A stretch of DNA of 64,000 nt from Dendrophyllia cribrosa (lineage: Eukaryota; Cnidaria; Anthozoa; Scleractinia; Dendrophylliidae), in NCBI GenBank assembly GCA_024195265.1, contig JAJLRJ010000004.1, positions 4,857,159 to 4,921,158 of the forward strand, read 5' to 3'. Shown piece after piece: positions 55,701 to 62,751 of the stretch; position 1 is the stretch's first letter; the number at the start of each line of letters is the position of its first letter. Under the pieces are notes generated by a model, which had not been told where the DNA came from, did not search any database, and saw only the letters and a list, made by a program, of their open reading frames with translations. The position numbers and the translations under genes are program-made.

Positions 55701-56485
55701 TCCTTTGGAAGTGGAATCCATGAAGATCCTCTCAGTGGTCTCCATCGGATAAGATGCAGCTCAAGTCTGACAACTCGCTCAAAAGCCCAGTTTGATCCTC
55801 TTTGATTAAAGTTTTCCAGATTTATCAGCATTTCTGCACTCATTTGATCAAACAGCTCTCTTGCGTTATTTCCTTCAAGATTTCTTTTCATGTGGGAGTG
55901 AGAGAAAGGTGTTTCTTCAATCATGCTGTCGTCACTCAAGTCGGGTTTCACTAGCAGAGAGACCAAAACACATTTCACTTTTGTCTGCCGATTTTGTCTT
56001 ATCAGCTCAACGACTTCATTTCTAGCTCTCCGGAGAAAATCTTGTGGAGTTGGAGAGTCATCTCCTTGAATGATCAGCTGTCTGGTAAATCCTCTCAGAG
56101 CAGATCTTCCTTCTTCCACGTTCAGTCTTTGTTCCCAAAGTGCAGCAATCTGTCTTTTCAGTTGTTCAACTGCAGGAGTTGTTCTTCTCCTGATTTCTGC
56201 ATCATTCATATTTTCCAGCCAAGTTGCCCAGTCTGAAATATTTGCTGTTTGTCTTTGGATGGTTGGTGCAATTCTTCTGGGAGGAACTCTTCTTCTCTCC
56301 GGAATCAGCACTGGCACATCAAGTTGTTCATTTTCTTCATCCAAAGGATTTTTACGCCGATCGTTTCCACTTCCAGTCCATAGATTTTCAAAAAGAAAGT
56401 TGACCAGATCATCTTTTTTCAGTCGAGACCATCCTTTCAATCCGGATGATCGTGCAAATGATTTCCATGCAGTCAACGTTGACAT
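52724..56485 (-). CDS. Protein-primed family B DNA polymerase of the Polinton
   Basis: A 1,253-residue protein with all expected motifs: exonuclease ADFES (~442), NLANYDSHLF (~590) and YLKTDVLLLAD (~748); polymerase motif A LDANNLYGWAM (~845), motif B KLMNNSVFGKTMENVRKR (~983) and motif C YTDTDSLVYE (~1079). Between ExoI and ExoII lies an endonuclease VII-like zinc module (CWLC ... DHCHFTGKFRGAAHRSCN, ~538-573). A C2H2-like finger (FFCKRC ... HKINC, ~388-409) precedes ExoI. The N-terminus (~1-35, LKGWSRLKKDDLVNFLF) looks SAP-like. The enzyme replicates the element from a protein primer. The start at ATAAAATG is 36 bp from the divergent gene at 56522. Confidence 0.96.
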   Translation of the reverse strand: MSTLTAWKSFARSSGLKGWSRLKKDDLVNFLFENLWTGSGNDRRKNPLDEENEQLDVPVLIPERRRVPPRRIAPTIQRQTANISDWATWLENMNDAEIRRRTTPAVEQLKRQIAALWEQRLNVEEGRSALRGFTRQLIIQGDDSPTPQDFLRRARNEVVELIRQNRQTKVKCVLVSLLVKPDLSDDSMIEETPFSHSHMKRNLEGNNARELFDQMSAEMLINLENFNQRGSNWAFERVVRLELHLIRWRPLRGSSWIPLPKEVANKNAVINMKNKDEMCFKWCVTRAMNWTTNPERITPLLRKQAEEFDWSGISFPTTLEDIRKFEKRNNISINVFGWDRNLFPLRATEAEQKKHVDLLLLKKDFKTHFCIIKNFSRLAGSQVSRTKRKRFFCKRCLNSFPSEESLVKHKINCREFEATNVVMPEGKTCSFLGFSKMIHVPVVGYADFESILKPVEDPGKMKQTQKMTEHLPCGFAFHLVSPFLEMKPVLKRAENEKESAELPKEFLRKLIEEVKTAQLKLKSKPMDPLTPEEWHAFNQTSWCWLCRGEFEREGEKMKVRDHCHFTGKFRGAAHRSCNRMFQRPKFTPVFFHNLANYDSHLFVRALGLLDEILEIQCIPNNEEKYISFSLKFELKREKICDGKEVIVKHEIRFLDSFKFMASSLGNLAGNLPKTDLLETARFFQGEKFDLMTRKGVYPYEFMDSFEKFSEQLPERESFFSSLNDAGIGEKDFEHAKHVWQKWQMKNMGEFHDLYLKTDVLLLADVVENFRKLCEENYGLDPAQFFTTPGMAWNAMLKMTGVSLQLLDDVDMLLMVERGMRGGNANAFKRHAKANNQFMKDFDETLPAKFLVYLDANNLYGWAMSKPLPVGKFAWMDDPSKWKAFVDGEGVGCILEVDLTYPEELHDDHNDFPLAPESLKLDGVWKLTQNLRDKEKIVLHGENLKLFLSLGMKLKKIWRGISFQEAPFMKTYIETNTKLRMNAKNAFEKDFFKLMNNSVFGKTMENVRKRVSIELVKDVERAEKLINKPNFADLQIFDEFLIGIKMKKTQICMNKPVFVGMSILDLSKTLMFNFHYGYAKEKWKDLKVLYTDTDSLVYEIGTEDFYADIADDVVEWFDTNDFSRDHPAVLNGLPIVKENKKKIGLMKDECAGKILTEFVALRPKLYAFLLDEGKEEKKAKGVKKCVRNQLRFENFMRCLNGEGKLLRKQNVIRSREHHLFTERMEKIALSANDDKRVILKNGIDTFAKGHWRLK

Positions 56486-56521
56486 TTTATTTGGAGAAAA
56501 AGATTTTTTATTCCATTTAAA
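56486..56521. promoter_or_regulatory. 36-bp divergent promoter region
   Basis: This spacer alone separates the polymerase start (-) from the 56522 start (+). Both starts read (A/T)TAAAATG outward, and the spacer is A/T-rich (TTTTATTTGGAGAAAAAGAT). It must hold both promoters or share one bidirectional element. Confidence 0.5.
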
Positions 56522-57010
56522 ATGAAGTTTTCAATCCAAGAGGAAGGAAAAGACAAGCAAACTTTTTTCACATTCAAAGAAGCTCAGGAACAAACTGGTC
56601 TTCCATCAAAAACGATTATGCGAGTTTTGAAATCAAACAACACAAAGTATTTTAGAAGAGCTGACAAAAAAACTTTCTGGATTCAGGCGGAAGAAGACTC
56701 TCCATTTATCCAGATTGATGGAGAAGATTTTTTCTGTGCAGAGGAAATTCAGGAAAGATTTGGTTTGTCCAGAACAGTTTTTTTCAATCAACTCAGTAAG
56801 AAAAAAACACATTTTTTGGATTCAGCTGAGAGATCTCATGAAATCACTTGGACATCTCCCAGACTGGAAAAGTTTCTCGATTTGATGAAAGAGAAAGTTA
56901 TGATTGATAAAATTATTCAGGGTTGTTCAAAGAAAGGACTCTCCAAAATAGTTTCAACTGGGTTAGCTGGAATGAGCGACTGCCTTGAAGATTTTCAAAC
57001 CACGTTTTGA
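56522..57010 (+). CDS. Polinton gene: 162-residue tandem HTH (NUMOD1-like) protein
   Basis: Starts TTTAAAATG. Two related segments, TFKEAQEQTGLPSKTIMRVL with YFRRADKKTFWIQ (~17-55) and FCAEEIQERFGLSRTVFFNQ with FLDSAERSHEITW (~71-110), have the pattern of NUMOD1-type DNA-binding helices (aliphatic-rich helix, G-L-(P/S)-x-(K/R)-T turn, recognition helix, beta wing with aromatic residues). A DNA-binding or regulatory function is inferred. First gene of a short + block followed after 15 bp by 57026. Confidence 0.8.
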   Translation: MKFSIQEEGKDKQTFFTFKEAQEQTGLPSKTIMRVLKSNNTKYFRRADKKTFWIQAEEDSPFIQIDGEDFFCAEEIQERFGLSRTVFFNQLSKKKTHFLDSAERSHEITWTSPRLEKFLDLMKEKVMIDKIIQGCSKKGLSKIVSTGLAGMSDCLEDFQTTF

Positions 57011-57025
57011 ATTTTTCATAGAAAA

Positions 57026-57214
57026 ATGAAAAGAAGAAAGCTCACGCAAACTGGAAACGAAATAAAGTTTTGTAAAATAGATGAAGAAATCAGATGGATG
57101 GAAGGAGTTGAACACGAGATCAACTTTCAGAAAGCTGTAGACATGGCTACTGGTTTTCTTCCAATGAAAAATGAAAAAGATAGGCAGTTTATGGAGAAAT
57201 GGATTTGGAAATAA
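57026..57214 (+). CDS. Polinton small protein, 62 residues
   Basis: A basic start (MKRRKLTQTGNEIKF) is followed by an acidic, aromatic middle. It lies 15 bp after the previous stop and 27 bp before the next start, with an AAAAATG context like its neighbours. No family recognised. The tight spacing supports it as a real gene. Confidence 0.55.
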   Translation: MKRRKLTQTGNEIKFCKIDEEIRWMEGVEHEINFQKAVDMATGFLPMKNEKDRQFMEKWIWK

Positions 57215-57241
57215 AATGATTTTTTTCTCTCCACCAAGAAA

Positions 57242-57886
57242 ATGAATCCTGAAAAAGTCTCTGTTTCCAAGATAATTCTTGAAGATCCTCAAAAACGAAC
57301 CTCTGGAAAGATCTCATATTGTCTGCTCCCCTGTTCTCTCGATGACAAAAAACTTCAACTGAAACTCCAAACAAAGTTTAAAATCTTTGCTCATGAAGGA
57401 GATTCTTTTTCACTGGGGATCAATCTCCCTGAAGAAAGCATCTCTTTTTTTCGTGATCTGGAAGCTCATCTTCGATCACTTGCAATTCAGAAACAACCGG
57501 AAGTGAAGAAACTTTCTCCGTCTTATGCTAAGTTTCACGCGGAAGATTTCACTCTCTTGAAAACAGATAAATCTGAGCAGGAAAAGATCTTTGCAAAGAT
57601 TTATCCCTCCAAAATCCCCAAAACAGATTTCTCTTGTCGTTTTTGGGAGTTGGTTGATGGAAAAAAGAAACCCATCTTGAGGCAGAAAGAACTCATCTCC
57701 ATTCCACTTTTTGGACAGGTTGTCTTTTCTGTCAAACATCTTTTCTGCGGAAATGTAAAATCTATCACAGCGATTGTAGATGAAGTTCTTGTGGAGGAGA
57801 TGGTTCAAACTGCATCAGCTTTTGATGAATATGAAGATAAAAATGAGGATGATGAGGATGAAAAAATTATTTCTCCAGGAAAATAA
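57242..57886 (+). CDS. Polinton gene: SSB-like protein with acidic tail (214 residues)
   Basis: Starts AAGAAAATG. The body (~1-190) is rich in alternating hydrophobic residues and ends with FCGNVKSITAIVDEVLVEEM; the last ~20 residues are strongly acidic (EYEDKNEDDEDEK). This layout, a beta-rich domain with an acidic C-terminal tail next to a replicative polymerase, fits a single-stranded-DNA-binding protein and recalls the small SSB-like proteins of large DNA viruses. No diagnostic motif can be claimed. It converges with the two-TM gene at 58004. Confidence 0.6.
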   Translation: MNPEKVSVSKIILEDPQKRTSGKISYCLLPCSLDDKKLQLKLQTKFKIFAHEGDSFSLGINLPEESISFFRDLEAHLRSLAIQKQPEVKKLSPSYAKFHAEDFTLLKTDKSEQEKIFAKIYPSKIPKTDFSCRFWELVDGKKKPILRQKELISIPLFGQVVFSVKHLFCGNVKSITAIVDEVLVEEMVQTASAFDEYEDKNEDDEDEKIISPGK

Positions 57887-57968
57887 TCTGGAGACAAAAT
57901 AATTCAGTTGACAAAATAATTTCTCCAGAAAAAAAATCTGGAGATAAAATAATTTATCAGAAGAAGAA
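57870..57968. terminator. Hairpin pair between convergent genes
   Basis: TTTCTCCAGG / TCTGGAGA and TTTCTCCAGA-A(7)-TCTGGAGA, with AGTTGACAAAAT between them, sit in the 117-bp gap between the stops at 57886 and 58004. The sequence is the same as in the left-end array, so this motif recurs at a second convergent junction. Confidence 0.55.
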
Positions 57969-58003
57969 AAAATGAGTTTTTCATTTCCTCCAGAAATGAA
58001 AAA

Positions 58004-58483
58004 TCATTCAAACAGCAAATCATATTTTCTCTCAAACTTTTCCAGATCCAATCCCAGATCAATCACAATCCCATCAATCGCTTCCATTGCTGGAAGAAAT
58101 TCATTTCGATCAAATATTCCACTCCTCAAGGCAAAACGCAGATCAGTCAATGTTTTCTCGTAAGTTGTAAACGCGAACTTTGTCATTTCAATTTTGTTTG
58201 CATATTTCTTCATTTCATTCCCTGTTTTAATGATCAGTCCTGCACCGGAAATCACTCCTAAAATCACAGGATTCATTGTTACTCCTCCAGCAATCGCTCC
58301 AATCGCAACAAGAGCGGAAGATGTGACATTCACGAAGAAATTCATTCGCTTGAAATGTCTGTGAGCTCTTTTCAAACACCAAAATTTTTTATGATAAAAT
58401 CGATAGAATTGTTTGATCTCTTCCAGTTTTTCTTCTGTTATGTCAGGGGAGATGCGGTTGAAACCAAAAATGTCTTCTTTCAT
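58004..58483 (-). CDS. Polinton gene: two-TM protein, 159 residues
   Basis: Starts TTAAAAAATG, three bases after the fibre stop (TAA-AAA-ATG). An amphipathic, charged N-terminal helix (~15-47, EEKLEEIKQFYRFYHKKFW) is followed by two adjacent hydrophobic segments (~49-69 and ~71-88, rich in Ala/Gly/Ile) and then a long charged helical tail. The helix-TM-TM-helix design is SLATT-like. It could be a membrane-active virion or host-membrane protein. The family is not firmly identified. Confidence 0.75.
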   Translation of the reverse strand: MKEDIFGFNRISPDITEEKLEEIKQFYRFYHKKFWCLKRAHRHFKRMNFFVNVTSSALVAIGAIAGGVTMNPVILGVISGAGLIIKTGNEMKKYANKIEMTKFAFTTYEKTLTDLRFALRSGIFDRNEFLPAMEAIDGIVIDLGLDLEKFERKYDLLFE

Positions 58484-58486
58484 TTT

Positions 58487-60328
58487 TTAAGCTTTTTCAA
58501 AAAGAAATGTGATTTGGGCAGCCCCGATATTCGTTGATCGATCATCAACTCTTGCTGAAAATAACTCTCCTGCTTTGTAAACAACAGTTGAAAACTCGAA
58601 TATTTGAATTCTATTATCACTGCTAAAACGAGTTCCACTTTGTGATTTTTTATCTGGGAGATATAAAGTTAGTTGTGGAAAAGAAGATGTTTTTGATATA
58701 ATTTGAGCAAACGCCTTAATTAATTTGCATCGGATGGGGATGACTATATCATTAAAATAATTATCGAAAAGTACATTTATGCCGTCTCCTGATGATTTTC
58801 TATATCTTCCAATCAGCATAAAGTTATTGCTTAAATTTGAATTGAGAATTTGTTGTCCATTTAAATCCAAGTCTCTCTGCATAACCATCTTCCCTGAGTC
58901 AAAGACGAATGGAGAATCATAAACAGAACTGGGCACATCTGCATGAAATCCAGAAATTCCATAAACGATCAAATGAGTTGTTCCGATTGAAGGAGCGTCT
59001 GCTGTTCCCTGCGATTTCAAATCCAAAAAGACGAATTCTGGTGGAGAAATCTGCCATTTATGCATGTGAATGATTGATCGAGAATAGTTGGAAAACATTT
59101 TCGTTGACTGCTGATTAATATTCAAGCTCGTGGAAACAGCATCAACTGAAACATTCGTCATGGAAACAGGGAAAAACTCAACAACCAAAGTAAATTCTCC
59201 TTGAGGCAGATTTCGCATATTAAATCCTATTCTTCCAGAAAATAAATTTGAGGAATCTTTCCCAATGTTCAGCTGAAACGCTTTTTTGTTGAAATGATGC
59301 GGAGAAAACGGAAAATCCACAACGCCAACAACTTGCAAATCATGTCCATTGAAAGATTCTCCCGTATCATCCATGAGAAAATGAAAGCTGTCTTGCAAAT
59401 TTCCAGCTGGAGAGATTGACGTTTCATTCACGAATTTTTTCAAGTTGTTTTCTGTTTTGGTTGTTTCGCTCGCAATCTCTGATTCTACCCAAGATTTTGG
59501 CGTTGCATCATTATCATCTGTTGGAGTGACAGGAAGTCCAATAAGTCTTTCTCCTCCCATATCGATTGGACCAGTCATTGTTCCTCCATGTTTTTGAAGA
59601 GTTGAATTAAACACAGTTTGAATTGCGTTCTGAAAGAGTTGATTCTGTTGATCAACATATTTTTTATTGACTGCTTGATCGATTGCTGTTGGATCTTTCA
59701 CGTTGAAGATGAACTGGTTTCCCATATCCAAACTTGTTTCCATTGGAAATGTTTCTTTTCTGCTGACAAAAACATTCTTTACATCGTCATAGGAGATCAG
59801 ATTGTTATAGTTTGCGGAAAGATCCTCATAAGTCTGCTGTTTTGATTGTGTGACATGAAACAGTCCTTTCAGATCGATGTCTTTCGTCACTTCATGCGTG
59901 TGAGCAGGTGCGTTTGGATGAAACTTTTTCAAAGTAATCATATTCACAGCAGAAAGATCATTTGATTCATCAACGGCCAGATTTGTGATCAACTTTCTAT
60001 CCATGTCAATCTCTCCAGGGAGAATCAACTTATTTCCTCTCAAATCAAGATCTCCAGTCATATGAGAAGATCCATCAACCTGCAAAGAATCTGCTCTCAG
60101 TTGAATCAGTTTGGTTTCTACACTGTTTTTCAACGAGTCAACTTGATGTTTTGTAACTACATCTGCATTTTCTGTTCCTTCAGCGACATTAACTAGTTTT
60201 CTGTTTGACATGTCATAATCTCCTGTGGATGTCAGCTTAAAACCAACTCCTGGCAATCCATCTCTTCCATCTCGTCCTCCATGTGAGGTGCTTGTTGTTT
60301 CAGAAAGCAATCCATTTGAGTAGCTCAT
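58487..60328 (-). CDS. Polinton fibre-like protein (collagen-like and phage-tail-fibre-like repeats)
   Basis: I chose the start at 60328 (TTTAAAATG, one base after the ATPase stop), giving 613 residues; a longer frame from 60403 overlaps the ATPase. Residues ~18-28 are a short Gly-X-Y run (GRDGRDGLPG). Then come four repeats of the type D-M-x-x-x-(R/K/Q)-(L/F)-(I/V)-x-(N/G)-(L/V) ... A-V-N-K-K-Y-V-D (for example LDMGNQFIFNVKDPTAIDQA then VNKKYVDQQ), as in trimeric tail fibres of bacteriophages. The C-terminal ~250 residues are beta-rich and end FLFEKA. The likely role is host attachment by a trimeric fibre. It lies in a - block with the ATPase and the two-TM gene. Confidence 0.78.
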   Translation of the reverse strand: MSYSNGLLSETTSTSHGGRDGRDGLPGVGFKLTSTGDYDMSNRKLVNVAEGTENADVVTKHQVDSLKNSVETKLIQLRADSLQVDGSSHMTGDLDLRGNKLILPGEIDMDRKLITNLAVDESNDLSAVNMITLKKFHPNAPAHTHEVTKDIDLKGLFHVTQSKQQTYEDLSANYNNLISYDDVKNVFVSRKETFPMETSLDMGNQFIFNVKDPTAIDQAVNKKYVDQQNQLFQNAIQTVFNSTLQKHGGTMTGPIDMGGERLIGLPVTPTDDNDATPKSWVESEIASETTKTENNLKKFVNETSISPAGNLQDSFHFLMDDTGESFNGHDLQVVGVVDFPFSPHHFNKKAFQLNIGKDSSNLFSGRIGFNMRNLPQGEFTLVVEFFPVSMTNVSVDAVSTSLNINQQSTKMFSNYSRSIIHMHKWQISPPEFVFLDLKSQGTADAPSIGTTHLIVYGISGFHADVPSSVYDSPFVFDSGKMVMQRDLDLNGQQILNSNLSNNFMLIGRYRKSSGDGINVLFDNYFNDIVIPIRCKLIKAFAQIISKTSSFPQLTLYLPDKKSQSGTRFSSDNRIQIFEFSTVVYKAGELFSARVDDRSTNIGAAQITFLFEKA

Positions 60329-60329
60329 T

Positions 60330-60965
60330 TTAAAGTCTTTCATCAAAGTTTTTAGCCATGAATTTTCTTGGTTTATCCACATAGAGGAAAGAAAACGGAT
60401 CACGCGTGGCTTTCAAATAATCTTCTTTCTTGATGTTATTCTCCCTGCAGATCGCAGTAATTTCTTTGTTGCTGGGAAACTCGAAAATGCAAAGATGAGA
60501 ACAATTCAGGCGGATATCTTTTGGTGTTTGGAAATAACTTTGTGACAGATAAATCACAGAACAATTCTTATGCCGGCCTTGGATAAAATAATCAATCAAT
60601 GGCTTTTGGTTTTTCTCGCAAACAAAATCGTCAAAAACAACCAGTTTTTGATTTTCTCCAGACAGCTCAGAAACTGGGATAATTTCATCCTGAGATGCTT
60701 CAATGATATCATATCCAGCTTCTTTGCTGATTGGGCGAAATGTTTTCATCAGGTGTTGATATTTAGCTTGATCCAGATTTTTTGCATAGAGATAAATTTT
60801 ATCGTAATACAGCTGCGGACGGAGGATCATATCCAGGAGAACGTTTGTTTTTCCAGATCCTGAAGGACCACAGATCAACATTCTGAAAGTTCGATCCGGC
60901 ATAAAAGGTTTCAACTGTCGAAAGTTTGTGATTGGGTCATGGCAATCATAATTTGGAATCTTCAT
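60330..60965 (-). CDS. Packaging ATPase (FtsK/HerA, A32-like)
   Basis: A 211-residue protein. Walker A is GPSGSGKTN (33-41), Walker B is KLVVFDDF (107-114), and LSQSYFQTP (~140) fits the sensor Gln region of this ATPase class. It pumps DNA into the capsid. Length is normal for Polintons. It starts ATAAAATG, and its TAA stop is followed after one base by the fibre start, so the two genes are close-coupled. Confidence 0.95.
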   Translation of the reverse strand: MKIPNYDCHDPITNFRQLKPFMPDRTFRMLICGPSGSGKTNVLLDMILRPQLYYDKIYLYAKNLDQAKYQHLMKTFRPISKEAGYDIIEASQDEIIPVSELSGENQKLVVFDDFVCEKNQKPLIDYFIQGRHKNCSVIYLSQSYFQTPKDIRLNCSHLCIFEFPSNKEITAICRENNIKKEDYLKATRDPFSFLYVDKPRKFMAKNFDERL

Positions 60966-61047
60966 TTTATTTCCCAGAAAACAAATTTAGATGAACATCT
61001 TGTTCTTCATCTTGTTCTTCATCCAAATTCATGTTCCTGGACTTAAA
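60966..61047. promoter_or_regulatory. 82-bp divergent promoter region
   Basis: It separates the ATPase start (-) from the first + capsid-block gene (61048). It contains three copies of CTTGTTCTTCATC/CATCTTGTTCTTC. Both flanking starts read TAAAATG. An upstream in-frame ATG at 60991 within it is considered less likely. Confidence 0.45.
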
Positions 61048-61401
61048 ATGAGTTTATTGAAATGGAATGAAATGGCTAAAAGCAAATCTGCTTTGGGTAA
61101 AAAAATCAACTTTGTTCACGATGTCATCACTCAGAAAAAGTTAGGAGAAGAAACAAGCCAAACTGGACTAGCAAAAATGTTCCGTCCTGTGACTGAAAAA
61201 CTAGATGAGGTTGTTGCGTCGAATTTGAGGCAGCCAGCTTTGCCAGTTCGGAGGAGAAAACCAAAAGTCGATCCAGGCATAGATTATTATCCAGAAGTCG
61301 ATCCATTTGAAGAGATGGATGTTGGAGGTTTGTTTGACGATGAGATTGTTTCGCCGCAAGCAGCTAAACAAATCCCAGTAAATCCATATAAAAACATATG
61401 A
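61048..61401 (+). CDS. Polinton small virion-block protein, 117 residues
   Basis: The start at 61048 is chosen for its CTTAAAATG context; an earlier ATG at 60991 would add 19 hydrophobic residues (FILFFIQIHVPGL) and could be a leader. The protein is basic in the middle (PVRRRKPKV) and acidic near the end (DPFEEMDVGGLFDDE). It is the first gene of the + capsid block. Family unknown; a minor virion protein is inferred from position. Confidence 0.65.
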   Translation: MSLLKWNEMAKSKSALGKKINFVHDVITQKKLGEETSQTGLAKMFRPVTEKLDEVVASNLRQPALPVRRRKPKVDPGIDYYPEVDPFEEMDVGGLFDDEIVSPQAAKQIPVNPYKNI

Positions 61402-61408
61402 AGAAATA

Positions 61409-61990
61409 ATGGCAGAAGATCCCGATCCCTCGCTTCAAGAAGAAGAAGAAGAAGAAGATGATCCTCCTCCTAAATATGAAAAAGTCCTTGAGGAAGAAGC
61501 AAATGAGATTTTGACAAATTTGAATCTTGCTAATTATGATACAGTGGAAGAAGTTCTCAGCCAGAACTTCTCAGTGCAGCGGAAAAAAAAATATCTCAAC
61601 GACATTCTTAAGATTGCAAATCATCGGAAAAATCAACTGAAAGGGTATAAAGCGTCTTGGACTAAAAAGTTTAACAGGGGAGAAATAACTGCAGAGCAGA
61701 AGCAGATAAAACATCAAGGAATAGATCGTTCATTCGAAGCGATAAATGACTTCGTTAAATATTATAAAAAGAAAACAGGTTCGGGAATGAGGGGGTCAGG
61801 AGTCATATTTGCCTCCAATCCCAAAGAACTTCTCAAGAAACTTGAGGTAATCATTGGCTCCATTCTTGCTGGAAACACAAATCTAGCAATCAGAAACACT
61901 GGAGTGGGCATTCTTGATCTTCTCCTGAAAGAGACAGTTATCAACAGATCCCAGCACGAGAAAATCTATAAAAACTATTTCAAAACATAA
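61409..61990 (+). CDS. Protein VI-like virion protein with PPxY motif (193 residues)
   Basis: After an acidic N-terminus comes PPKY (residues 20-23), a PPxY late-domain motif that in adenovirus protein VI recruits Nedd4-type ubiquitin ligases. The middle is helical and basic. Residues 124-131 (GSGMRGSG) contain M-R-G-S-G, matching the adenain cleavage pattern (M/I/L)-x-G-x|G. The C-terminal half (NPKELLKKLEVIIGSILAGN ...) resembles a conserved Polinton/adintovirus virion segment. The start (AATAATG) is the only one lacking AAAATG. Confidence 0.7.
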   Translation: MAEDPDPSLQEEEEEEDDPPPKYEKVLEEEANEILTNLNLANYDTVEEVLSQNFSVQRKKKYLNDILKIANHRKNQLKGYKASWTKKFNRGEITAEQKQIKHQGIDRSFEAINDFVKYYKKKTGSGMRGSGVIFASNPKELLKKLEVIIGSILAGNTNLAIRNTGVGILDLLLKETVINRSQHEKIYKNYFKT

Positions 61991-61991
61991 A

Positions 61992-62750
61992 ATGGAAAGA
62001 GAAATCATCCTGTCATCTTACGCCGTTAAAAACAGACAAAACAAACCTGAAGATTTTACAACAAAATTTAATCGTCAAATTATTCTTGATCCGAATGAAC
62101 ATTATGTTGTTGGGCTGAAACGAATCATCAATATGAGTTTTACGTGGTATAACATCAATCCTCAATATGAAAATCAACTGATCAAGTTTTCTTCCGATGG
62201 CGGGAAAACTTTTTCCGATATTGCTTTTCCTGCTGGAGTTTGGGGGTATACTGGAATGAATGATTTCATCCAGAAAGCAACAGTGGTGAAATCCGATGGA
62301 AAAGAAGATGTTTTTCCAATCAATCTGGCTTTCAGCAATGAAACTTTCAGAGTGACGATTTCATTGGCTGAAAATTATCAACTGGATTTCACTCAATCAA
62401 ATTTCCATGATCTTGTGGGGTTTGATAAAAAGATTCTGAAAGAGAAAGTTAATATTGGCCCCAGAGTTCCAAACCTCAGTCAAGATACTGATATGTTGAA
62501 TATTCATTGCGATCTGACAAATGATTCGCTTGTAGATGGAGAAGAGACTGACATCATCTATTCCTTTTCCACATCTGTTCTGCAGGCATCATGGAGTTTT
62601 GAACGCGAACCCATAAAAATAGCTTTCTGCCCTGTGAATAAAAACACGATCAGCTCAATTCGGATGTATATCACAGACGGGAAAAGAAGAATTGTTAACT
62701 TGAATGGAGCAGACACAGCTTTCTCGCTGATATTAAAAAAACGAATCTAA
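61992..62750 (+). CDS. Minor capsid (penton-like) protein, single jelly roll
   Basis: 252 residues. The N-terminus (NKPEDFTTKFNRQIILDPNE then HYVVGLKRIINMSFTWYNIN) is the typical start of Polinton penton proteins: P-x-D-F-T-x-x-F, then V-G-L, then T-W-(Y/F)-N-I. Later NYQLDFT and FHDLVGFD match the conserved L-x-F ... L-(L/V)-G-F segment. It forms the five-fold vertices of the capsid. The start is TAA-A-ATG, coupled to the previous stop. Confidence 0.88.
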   Translation: MEREIILSSYAVKNRQNKPEDFTTKFNRQIILDPNEHYVVGLKRIINMSFTWYNINPQYENQLIKFSSDGGKTFSDIAFPAGVWGYTGMNDFIQKATVVKSDGKEDVFPINLAFSNETFRVTISLAENYQLDFTQSNFHDLVGFDKKILKEKVNIGPRVPNLSQDTDMLNIHCDLTNDSLVDGEETDIIYSFSTSVLQASWSFEREPIKIAFCPVNKNTISSIRMYITDGKRRIVNLNGADTAFSLILKKRI

Positions 62751-62751
62751 A

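Noticed and set aside
53271..56525. Plus-strand frames antisense to the polymerase (for example 144, 138 and 151 residues)
   Set aside because: They lie fully inside the well-supported polymerase gene on the other strand and have no motifs of their own.
60329..60403. Longer start (60403) for the fibre-like gene
   Set aside because: It would overlap the ATPase end by about 75 bp and lacks the TTTAAAATG context present at 60328.
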